Both the position numbers and the translations under genes were made by a program. Under the pieces are notes generated by a model that saw only the letters and a list, made by a program, of their open reading frames with translations, had not been told where the DNA came from and searched no databases. Shown piece after piece: positions 35,537 to 43,340 of a DNA stretch of 64,000 bases. Position 1 is the first letter of the stretch. Every line of letters starts with the position of its first letter. Source of the DNA: Candidatus Arthromitus sp. SFB-turkey (GTDB lineage Bacteria; Bacillota; Clostridia; Clostridiales; Clostridiaceae); the NCBI RefSeq assembly GCF_001655775.1, contig NZ_LXFF01000009.1, positions 1 to 64,000 on the forward strand. The letters are read 5' to 3'.

Positions 35537-36520
35537 TCAATTTATATTAACAATATCTATTATAAGTTTAGAAAGTTTTTCCCCATCATGTCTTATAAAA
35601 TTATTTTTAATTTTAATTAAATTTTTTTTTATTACTTTGGTATTAATTTCACATAACTTATCATCATCACAAATAACTTGTTTCGAATTCTTACAATTAT
35701 ATTTTTCAAGAACGTAATTATTTAACGTTTTATTATTAGCTATTACATAATCTATATTTAAAATATTAGTATTCTTAAAAATACTAATAACATGATCATA
35801 TAAAGTATAATCATCAGTTTCACCAGGTTGAGTCATTATATTAGATATATAAATTTTAACCCCTTTATTAATATTTATCGCATCACAAATGCTACATATT
35901 TTTAAATTAGGCAAAATACTAGTATAAAGACTACCTGGTCCTAAAATGATTGCATCTGCATCTAAAATTTCAGCAATACAATCATCTAAAGGTTTTACAT
36001 TATCAGGAGTTATAAATATTTTTTTAATTTTTGTATTATATTTAATAACCTCATTAGGTATTTTAGATTCACCTTCAACAATAATTCCATTTAAAAGTTC
36101 TGCTTTTAAAACTACACTCTCAGTAGTAACTGGTAAAACCTTTCCTGTTATAGCCAACACTTCACTAACCTTTTTTATAGCTTCCTCAAAACTATTTGTA
36201 ATTCCAATCATTGCTGCTATAAAAAGATTACCAAAATTTTGATTTTTTAAATTTCCTTCTTTAAATCTATATTTTAAAAGTTCTTTCATTACAGGTTCAG
36301 TATTGGCAAGTGCTATTAAGCAATTTCTTATGTCTCCAGGAGGTAATATTCCTAATTCACTCCTAAGAACCCCTGAACCTCCACCATCATCTGCAACAGT
36401 AACAATTGCAATAACATTATTTGTAAATTTCTTAATTCCTCTAAGTATATTAGAAATCCCTGTACCTCCACCTATAACAACAATTTTAGGATTATCATTT
36501 AACTTATCAATTACACCCAC
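35537..36520 (-). CDS. yvcK: YvcK/GlmR gluconeogenesis factor
   Basis: 327 residues. KIVVIGGGTGISNILRGIKK and VADDGGGSGVLRSELGILPPGDIRNCLIAL (keys GGGTG and PPGDIRNC) are the nucleotide-sugar binding marks of the family. DADAIILGPGSLYTSILPNL and ISNIMTQPGETDDYTLYDH follow. The protein binds UDP-GlcNAc and stimulates GlmS to direct carbon into peptidoglycan precursors, and is needed on gluconeogenic carbon. It sits 22 bases downstream of the rapZ stop and 26 bases before whiA. Confidence 0.94.
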   Translation of the reverse strand: MGVIDKLNDNPKIVVIGGGTGISNILRGIKKFTNNVIAIVTVADDGGGSGVLRSELGILPPGDIRNCLIALANTEPVMKELLKYRFKEGNLKNQNFGNLFIAAMIGITNSFEEAIKKVSEVLAITGKVLPVTTESVVLKAELLNGIIVEGESKIPNEVIKYNTKIKKIFITPDNVKPLDDCIAEILDADAIILGPGSLYTSILPNLKICSICDAININKGVKIYISNIMTQPGETDDYTLYDHVISIFKNTNILNIDYVIANNKTLNNYVLEKYNCKNSKQVICDDDKLCEINTKVIKKNLIKIKNNFIRHDGEKLSKLIIDIVNIN

Positions 36521-36542
36521 ATTAAATCTCCTAAATAAAATA

Positions 36543-37409
36543 TTAACTAATATTTCTATCTAAATCTCTATGTTCAATAATTAACTTATATTTATCATAC
36601 TTATGAAATCTTAAATAAATTTCTTGCGATATGGCAACAGATCTATGCCTACCACCTGTACATCCTATACCTATTACTAATTGTTTTCTACCTTCTTTTA
36701 AATAATTAGGCAATAAAAATTCTATTAAATCACACACTTTATCTAAAAAAATATTTGACTCATTTCTACTTAAAACAAACTCTTTTACATCTTTATCTAA
36801 TCCAGAAAAATTTTTTAAATGCTTTATATAAAATGGATTTTCTATAAATCTAACATCAAATACTAAATCACATTCTATAGGTATTCCATACTTATAACCA
36901 AAAGAAATAACCTCTATTATAAAATCATTATCTAAATGCTCTCCCAACATAAATTGCTTTATTTTTTCTTTTAATTCTCTTACTTTTAAATTCGAAGTGT
37001 CTATAATTAAATCTGCTTTATTTTTAAAAAACTCCAATTTTTTCCTTTCTATTAATATTCCATTTAAAATTTTTCCATCGTAAGATAGAGGATGAAGCCT
37101 ACGTGTTTCTTTAAATCTCCTAATTAACACTTCATTTGAGCAATCTAAAAATAATATTCTATAATTTATAGAACTAATTTTAAACCATTCTAACATATCA
37201 TCAATGTAATCAAAAAATTGTCTTCCTCTTATATCTATAACAAATGCTATTTTAGAAACATTTCCATTTGTATATTTACAAATTTCTCCAAATTTTTGTA
37301 TAAACTGTGGAGGCATATTATCAATACAAAAATATCCTAAGTCTTCTATTTCTCGTATTACTTCAGTTTTTCCCGCTCCAGAAAGTCCAGTAACTATAAC
37401 AAATTCCAT
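36543..37409 (-). CDS. rapZ: RapZ/YvcJ nucleotide-binding protein
   Basis: 288 residues. Walker A GLSGAGKTEVIREIED at the N-terminus, FCIDNMPP, the Walker B region and the C-terminal GCTGGRHRSVAISQEIY domain are all typical. In E. coli RapZ controls GlmS through small RNAs; the Bacillus YvcJ has a GTPase-like activity. Its location next to yvcK and murB ties it to cell-wall precursor supply. AAGGAGA lies seven bases before ATG 37409, which is chosen over a TTG two codons upstream. Confidence 0.93.
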   Translation of the reverse strand: MEFVIVTGLSGAGKTEVIREIEDLGYFCIDNMPPQFIQKFGEICKYTNGNVSKIAFVIDIRGRQFFDYIDDMLEWFKISSINYRILFLDCSNEVLIRRFKETRRLHPLSYDGKILNGILIERKKLEFFKNKADLIIDTSNLKVRELKEKIKQFMLGEHLDNDFIIEVISFGYKYGIPIECDLVFDVRFIENPFYIKHLKNFSGLDKDVKEFVLSRNESNIFLDKVCDLIEFLLPNYLKEGRKQLVIGIGCTGGRHRSVAISQEIYLRFHKYDKYKLIIEHRDLDRNIS

Positions 37410-37411
37410 AA

Positions 37412-38338
37412 TCAATTCTCCTTATCTTCTCCTATAATCCTAACTTCAAGCTCCAATTCAACTTTAAAATTTTCATAAACCTTTCGCTTTATAATATCTA
37501 TCAGTTCTAAAACATCTTTTGAATTTGCACAAGATCTATTTACTATAAAACCACAATGTTTATCAGAAACCATAGCATTCTTGTGTATATATCCTCTAAG
37601 ATCTGAATCTTCTATTAATTTACCTGCAAAATAACCCTCAGGCCTTTTAAATACACTACCTGCAGATGGATAATCTAATGGCTGCTTTAAATTTCTTCTA
37701 ATTGTAAAATCATTAATATTTTCCTGAATTTTATTTTTATCACCAAATTGGAGCAATATATCACAATCAATAACTACATATTTTTTTTTCATAATCACAG
37801 TACTTCTATAACCAAAATCCATATTTTCATTATATATATCAAATATATTTCCTTCATAATCCATAACTTTTACCTTATGTATAACATGACTCATTTCACC
37901 GTCATAAGCTCCAGCATTCATAGTAACAGCTCCTCCAATTGTACCTGGAATACCACAAGCAAATTCAAACCCAGACAATGAATTCTTACATGCAATATTA
38001 GAAATATCACATAATTTTGCTCCAGCTTTGGCATTTATTATATTTTCTTTAACACTTATTTTATTAAACTTAGTTAAGTTAATTACAATCCCTCTAATTC
38101 CACCATCTTTAACTATAATATTAGAACCAGATCCCAAAATAAAATAAGGAAATTTTTTATCTATAATTTCTTTCATTGACTTAATAAATTCATACTCAGA
38201 TTCAGGAAAAATCATAATATCACATGGTCCACCAATATTAAAAGTTGTATGTTTTTTCATTGATTCGCTTATTTTAATATTCTCATCTTTTAAAAAATTT
38301 TTTAAAAAATATATCAGCCTTTCATAATTACCATGCAT
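37412..38338 (-). CDS. murB: UDP-N-acetylenolpyruvoylglucosamine reductase
   Basis: 308 residues. FAD-binding HTTFNIGGPCDIMI and FILGSGSNIIV, then the second loop GFEFACGIPGTIGGAVTMNAGAYDGEM and the proton donor Ser in PSAGSVFKRPEG. The last is the short type II form used by Gram-positives. It reduces UDP-GlcNAc-enolpyruvate to UDP-MurNAc, the second step of peptidoglycan precursor synthesis. It is encoded just upstream of rapZ, with a 2-base gap. Confidence 0.95.
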   Translation of the reverse strand: MHGNYERLIYFLKNFLKDENIKISESMKKHTTFNIGGPCDIMIFPESEYEFIKSMKEIIDKKFPYFILGSGSNIIVKDGGIRGIVINLTKFNKISVKENIINAKAGAKLCDISNIACKNSLSGFEFACGIPGTIGGAVTMNAGAYDGEMSHVIHKVKVMDYEGNIFDIYNENMDFGYRSTVIMKKKYVVIDCDILLQFGDKNKIQENINDFTIRRNLKQPLDYPSAGSVFKRPEGYFAGKLIEDSDLRGYIHKNAMVSDKHCGFIVNRSCANSKDVLELIDIIKRKVYENFKVELELEVRIIGEDKEN

Positions 38339-38358
38339 ATAAACTTTCTCCTTACATT

Positions 38359-40230
38359 TTATTTATTACTTTTAAAAAACTCTAAAATAGAATTACTAGA
38401 TTTTTTATCCATGCTAGGAACCTTCAAAAGTTCATCAAAAGATGCTCTTTTTATAGAATTTATATCTTTAAAATATAACATCAGTTCTCTTCTTCTTTTA
38501 CTTCCTATATTAGGAATTTCATTTAATATAGATCCAAGTCCTCTCTTATCTCTAAGTGTTCTGTGATATGATATAGCATATCTATGAACTTCATCTTGTA
38601 CCCTTGTTATGAATTTCATTACACTAGAATTAATATTTATATTAATTTCTACATTTTTATAAATAAGTCCTCTTGTCCTATGCTTATTATCCTTAACCAT
38701 ACCACAAACTGGTATATTGATATTCATTTCTTCTAAAAGCTCTTCAACTAAATTAACATGTCCTCGTCCACCATCAATTAAAATTAAGTCTGGAAATACA
38801 CAAAACTTTCCACTAGTATATACCAAACTTCCTTCTTTTAACTCTTCTATTTCTCTAATGCCATGTTTAACTCTTCTTAATACTACTTCTTTCATACTTT
38901 CATAATCATTAGATCCTTGAACACTCTTTATTCTAAACCTTCTATATTGCGTAGTATAAGGCAATCCATTATTAAAAACAACCATACTACCAACAGAATC
39001 AAATCCACTAATATTAGATATATCATATGCCTCAATTCTCTCTAATTTTGAATTAATTTTTAATATCATAGCTAACTCATTTAAATATGTTTTATCTTTA
39101 CTTTCCAATCTCAAATTCTTTTTAGATTTAAATTTTCGAAGCATCATTTTCGCATTAACTTCAACCAAATCAAATAAATTTTTTTTATCTCCTTTTTTAG
39201 GAATCCTAAATTCAACTTTTCTACCTGCTTTTACATTAATCCATTTTTCTATACTATCTTTATCAAAAAATTCAGGAGAATATATAAAATTTGGAATTTG
39301 AGCTGTACCTCCATAGAAACTTTTTATAAATTGTTCAATTATACTTTCTTTAAATTCACCATAAATATTTTCAAATATAAAATGATCTCTTCCTACAATT
39401 TTACCATCTCTTAAAAAAAATATTTGAACACAAGCATCATTATCATCTTTAAAAATATTAATATAATCTTCTGATTTATGGTTACCTAAAAAAATCCTTT
39501 GTTTTTCAAAAATTAAATTTATATTAGATATTTTATCTCTAATTAATAAGGCTTTCTCATATTCAAATTGTTCATAATAATAAGTCATCTTCTCTTCTAA
39601 AGATCTAATAAATTCATTTTTATTTTTTCCAGATAAAATTTCTATAACTTGATTTATTATATTGTTATATTCTTCTTTAGATACAAGACCAAAACAAGGT
39701 GCATTACATTTTTTTATTTGATAATACATACATGGTTTACAAGATATAGTTCCTTCTTTTATAAACAACTTACAATTTCTAATAGGAAAAATATTTTTCA
39801 AAACACTAATAATTTCATTAACAGCACTGCTTAAAGTAAAAGGCCCAAAATATAAATTACCATCTTTTATATAATTTTTAGTGGAAAATAATCTTGGAAA
39901 ATCTTCATTTACTGTAATTTTTATAAACGGATATGTTTTATCATCTTTAAGGAGGATATTATACGGTGGATTATATTTTTTTATAAGATTATTTTCAAGT
40001 ATTAATGCTTCAATTTCATTTTGAGTAACAATATATTCAAATTCTTTAATATACTTTACAAGTGTTTTTGTTTTTTCTGAATGATTTTGAGATTTTTGAA
40101 AATACTGAGAAACCCTCTTTTTTAAATCCTTAGCTTTTCCTACATATAAAATCTCTAACTTATCATTTTTCATTATATAAACACCTGGAGAATGTGGCAA
40201 AATACTAACATTATACTTTAAATCAAACAT
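38359..40230 (-). CDS. uvrC: excinuclease ABC subunit C
   Basis: 623 residues. A GIY-YIG endonuclease domain (PHSPGVYIMKNDKLEILYVGKAKDLKKR) starts the protein, with a UvrB-binding UVR motif near 200 (EKALLIRDKI). The RNase-H-like C-terminal nuclease carries EAYDISNISGFDSVGSMVV, and the helix-hairpin-helix pair ends it (IPNIGSKRRRELMLYF). Cys motifs CKPCMYYQIKKCNAPC lie between. It makes both incisions in nucleotide excision repair. It is close to uvrA and uvrB on the same strand but separated from them by cell-wall genes. Confidence 0.96.
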   Translation of the reverse strand: MFDLKYNVSILPHSPGVYIMKNDKLEILYVGKAKDLKKRVSQYFQKSQNHSEKTKTLVKYIKEFEYIVTQNEIEALILENNLIKKYNPPYNILLKDDKTYPFIKITVNEDFPRLFSTKNYIKDGNLYFGPFTLSSAVNEIISVLKNIFPIRNCKLFIKEGTISCKPCMYYQIKKCNAPCFGLVSKEEYNNIINQVIEILSGKNKNEFIRSLEEKMTYYYEQFEYEKALLIRDKISNINLIFEKQRIFLGNHKSEDYINIFKDDNDACVQIFFLRDGKIVGRDHFIFENIYGEFKESIIEQFIKSFYGGTAQIPNFIYSPEFFDKDSIEKWINVKAGRKVEFRIPKKGDKKNLFDLVEVNAKMMLRKFKSKKNLRLESKDKTYLNELAMILKINSKLERIEAYDISNISGFDSVGSMVVFNNGLPYTTQYRRFRIKSVQGSNDYESMKEVVLRRVKHGIREIEELKEGSLVYTSGKFCVFPDLILIDGGRGHVNLVEELLEEMNINIPVCGMVKDNKHRTRGLIYKNVEINININSSVMKFITRVQDEVHRYAISYHRTLRDKRGLGSILNEIPNIGSKRRRELMLYFKDINSIKRASFDELLKVPSMDKKSSNSILEFFKSNK

Positions 40231-40254
40231 AAATAATCTATTACTCCATTTAAA

Positions 40255-41667
40255 TCATTTTAATAAGTTAATAGCTTTTTCCATAACTTTAGCCGCAATA
40301 TAGGAAGCAATTCCTCGTCCTTCTCCACCCTCTTCAACTATAACAGATACAGCTACAATTGGATTATCATAAGGAGCAAACCCAATAAACCAAGAATGAG
40401 GAATTCCATCTATACCATTTTTTTTATAATCTGCAGTACCTGTTTTACCAGCAGCATTTATAGTTAAAAATTCTTCAATATGGGATAAATTTTCATTTAC
40501 TACACCCCTCATATAATCTTTTAAAATATCAGATGTATCTTGTTCCATAACCTTAGAAAGTACATAAGGTTTATTTTTCTTTATAATATCCAAATTATAA
40601 TTTAAAATTTCAGATATTATATATGGATTATTTAAAATTCCATTATTCGCTACAGCACTAGCCATCATAGCCATAATAAGTGGTGTTGATAATACCCCTC
40701 CTTGACCTATACCACTTTGAGCTATAAGTCCAACCTCATTTGATTGTAATTCTGGAAAATAACTTTTTAATACACTAAATCCTTCAATATGTATATTTTT
40801 ATTAAAATAAAATTTTTCAGCATATTCTTTAAGCAATTTATTTCCTAATTCAATAGCAAGCTCTCCAAAAACAACATTGCTAGAATTAACAAAAGCTTCC
40901 TTCAAATTAATCTCTCCATAAGATTTTTCGTTCTGATTAGAAAGTTTTTCCTCTTGATTAAATGCTATATATCCTTTATCTAAGAATATTCTATTTTGAA
41001 TATCTTCAATGTTTTCAATTGATGCAACTGAAGTTAAAACTTTAAAAGTAGAACCTGGAGCATATCTACCATTTATAGCTCTATTATAAAGCGGAGCATT
41101 ATCATCTTTAGAAACTTCATTCCAAACTTCGTCTATATTATTAGGATCAAATGAAGGTTTACTAATCATAGAATATATCTCACCAGTACTTGGATTCATA
41201 ACTATAATAGCTCCTTTATTATTACCTAAAATATCATAAGCATATTGTTGTATTTCTTTATGTAAAGTTAATTTTACATTACTTCCCATCAAGTCATTAT
41301 TATCAAAAATTTTTAAAATATTACTTACAAATCCTCTAGGTTCTCTCAAATATTCATCCATATAACTTTCAATTCCATCCATACCATACTTATTATCAAA
41401 ATATCCTATCGGATGTAAAAACGCTTCCCCATAATTATATATACGTTCTTGATATCTATCATTTTTTTCACTATAAACTAATATTTCATTATTTCTATCT
41501 AGAATTCTTCCTCTAATAAATTTGTTTCTATCTTCATATACCCGTCTATTTAATTCATGTTTAGCATAATATTCAGATTTAAATACTAAAAAATATACAA
41601 GAGATGAAAGAATAATAAAAAATAATATTGAAAATATAAAGAATACTATCTTTACACTTTTAATCAT
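40255..41667 (-). CDS. class B penicillin-binding protein (transpeptidase)
   Basis: 470 residues. One N-terminal membrane anchor (about 6-28) is followed by a short dimerisation-type region with RGRILDRNNEILVYS. The transpeptidase domain has the nucleophile Ser206 in PGSTFKVL, Ser262-x-Asn264 in NSSNVVFGEL and Lys408-Thr-Gly in AGKTGTADY. It cross-links peptidoglycan outside the membrane. Its size and operon (FHA protein, SEDS protein, this PBP) match the clostridial/actinobacterial PbpA-type partner of a SEDS polymerase. It overlaps the SEDS gene by 8 bases. Confidence 0.92.
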   Translation of the reverse strand: MIKSVKIVFFIFSILFFIILSSLVYFLVFKSEYYAKHELNRRVYEDRNKFIRGRILDRNNEILVYSEKNDRYQERIYNYGEAFLHPIGYFDNKYGMDGIESYMDEYLREPRGFVSNILKIFDNNDLMGSNVKLTLHKEIQQYAYDILGNNKGAIIVMNPSTGEIYSMISKPSFDPNNIDEVWNEVSKDDNAPLYNRAINGRYAPGSTFKVLTSVASIENIEDIQNRIFLDKGYIAFNQEEKLSNQNEKSYGEINLKEAFVNSSNVVFGELAIELGNKLLKEYAEKFYFNKNIHIEGFSVLKSYFPELQSNEVGLIAQSGIGQGGVLSTPLIMAMMASAVANNGILNNPYIISEILNYNLDIIKKNKPYVLSKVMEQDTSDILKDYMRGVVNENLSHIEEFLTINAAGKTGTADYKKNGIDGIPHSWFIGFAPYDNPIVAVSVIVEEGGEGRGIASYIAAKVMEKAINLLK

Positions 41668-42874
41668 AAACTTTAATCCCTTCCAATACCTTTTGTATTA
41701 TAGCAAACATAATAAACATACTTATTATAGAACTACCACCATAACTTATAAATGGTAGAGTAACTCCAGTAAGTGGAATTAAATTAAGAATACCTCCCAA
41801 TATTAAAATAGCTTGAAATGAAATTAAAACAATTAAACCTAAAATTAACAAAACACTTTCAAAATTCTTTTTAATTAAAACACTTCTTCTAAATACTCTA
41901 ATAAAAAATAAAAAATATAATGTTACAATTAATATCCCCATAATAATTCCAAATTCTTCAACTATAGAAACAAATATATAATCTGTATAATTAACTGGAA
42001 TAAACTCCAAATTCCCTTTATATAAACCTCTACCTAAAATACCCCCAGATCCCATAGAAAAAAATCCTTGTAAAACTTGATATGATGCTCCATTAGGATC
42101 TCTTTCAGGGTTTAACCATGCACTAATTCTAACCCTTACATGACTAAATTTATTATAAGCAACTACTCCTCCTATTAAAGTAGATATAAAACTAAATAAC
42201 AAAAATTTATATTTAAAAGTTTTCATATAGTACATAAGCATGCTTACCAAAAAAACAATTAACGCAGTTCCCAAATCTTTCTGCAAAACCAAAAATAAAA
42301 TAATACATAAAAGTAAAAACATAGATACATATTTATCTTTCTTACTTCTATTATCTCTAAGTACTGATGAAATATAAAATATTAAAAATATTTTTCCAAA
42401 TTCAGAGGGTTGAAATGTTATACCAAATAAAGAAATCCAATTTTTAGATCCATTAACATATTTTCCAAATAAAAAAGATAAACTCATTAAAAAAAATGTT
42501 AAAATAAAATATATCCATTTAAATTTATAAAATACACTTATATCCTTAACAAAAAACATAAATAAAAAATAAATAAAATACCCAATTATAATAAATATCA
42601 TTTGCTTTAATGCAACATTATTACTTATTCTATATAAAATAACTATACTGATTAAAATAAATATATTTATAATTAAATTTAAAATTTCATCAACATCAAA
42701 TAATAAAGAATTTAAAATTCTATTTATAATTACTAGAAAAAAATACGAAATAATTAAAATAAATAAGTGCATATCTATTTTTTTCTTAACTATTATTATG
42801 TTTAAAAACATAACAAAGGCCATAAGTAAATTTAAAACAAAAAATATTTTAGGATATGTAAATTCTTTTTTCAT
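41660..42874 (-). CDS. SEDS-family peptidoglycan polymerase (FtsW/RodA/SpoVE type)
   Basis: 404 residues, ten or so membrane helices. Family marks are KNWISLFGITFQPSEFGKI (catalytic Trp-Ile-Pro/Gln-x-Glu region), ALIVFLVSMLMYY, SYQVLQGFFSMGSGGILGRG and the C-terminal LPFISYGGSSIIS. SEDS proteins polymerise lipid II into glycan strands together with a class B PBP, here the downstream gene. It cannot be said from sequence whether division, elongation or sporulation is served. GGTGAT lies before the ATG. First two-thirds are unusually rich in Ile and Phe, as expected for this base composition. Confidence 0.92.
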   Translation of the reverse strand: MKKEFTYPKIFFVLNLLMAFVMFLNIIIVKKKIDMHLFILIISYFFLVIINRILNSLLFDVDEILNLIINIFILISIVILYRISNNVALKQMIFIIIGYFIYFLFMFFVKDISVFYKFKWIYFILTFFLMSLSFLFGKYVNGSKNWISLFGITFQPSEFGKIFLIFYISSVLRDNRSKKDKYVSMFLLLCIILFLVLQKDLGTALIVFLVSMLMYYMKTFKYKFLLFSFISTLIGGVVAYNKFSHVRVRISAWLNPERDPNGASYQVLQGFFSMGSGGILGRGLYKGNLEFIPVNYTDYIFVSIVEEFGIIMGILIVTLYFLFFIRVFRRSVLIKKNFESVLLILGLIVLISFQAILILGGILNLIPLTGVTLPFISYGGSSIISMFIMFAIIQKVLEGIKVYD

Positions 42875-42884
42875 GTAATCACCA

Positions 42885-43319
42885 TCATTCTTTTACTAAT
42901 TTAAATGAAGTATTTAACACAATTATTTCTTCATTTCCTTGAAGTTTAACTTTACCTAAAATATTATTATTACCAATTTTTATACAATCTGTATTATTTA
43001 AATTTTCTGCATATATTTGATTATCATGTACAAAAATAACCAATTTTACTAAATAATCGTATATATTTTCTAATACAATATCGTTATTAGCTTCATTTCC
43101 TATGGATATATATTTATTTATTAATATTTTATCTCCTAAAATCAAGTTATCTTGATCAGAACTTTTTATCTCTAAAAATAAATTAAAACATGAATTTTTA
43201 AAATTAAATATAGTTAAAAAATCATAAACATAATATTTTATAACAATTAAAACGATTAAAAACAAAATAAAAGTAGCAATTATTGAAATAATTCTTGAAA
43301 TCAATTCCCAAAAATTCAT
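42885..43319 (-). CDS. membrane-anchored protein with a degenerate FHA domain
   Basis: 144 residues. One membrane helix (about 8-32) is followed by an FHA-like beta sandwich (about 60-142). The normal FHA core G-R-S...N-D-I-V-L...S-R-x-H reads IGNEANNDIVLENIYDYLVKL. The phosphothreonine-binding Arg is Asn and the Ser-Arg-x-His stretch is lost, while the later NNTDCIKIGNNNI matches the D-x-x-S-T-N-G-T...N region only loosely. It probably no longer binds phosphothreonine. Placed just before the SEDS gene, as the FhaA/FhaB-type proteins are in related cell-wall operons, so it may be a structural partner. Confidence 0.65.
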   Translation of the reverse strand: MNFWELISRIISIIATFILFLIVLIVIKYYVYDFLTIFNFKNSCFNLFLEIKSSDQDNLILGDKILINKYISIGNEANNDIVLENIYDYLVKLVIFVHDNQIYAENLNNTDCIKIGNNNILGKVKLQGNEEIIVLNTSFKLVKE

Positions 43320-43340
43320 ACTACCTCTGCTTAAAAAATT

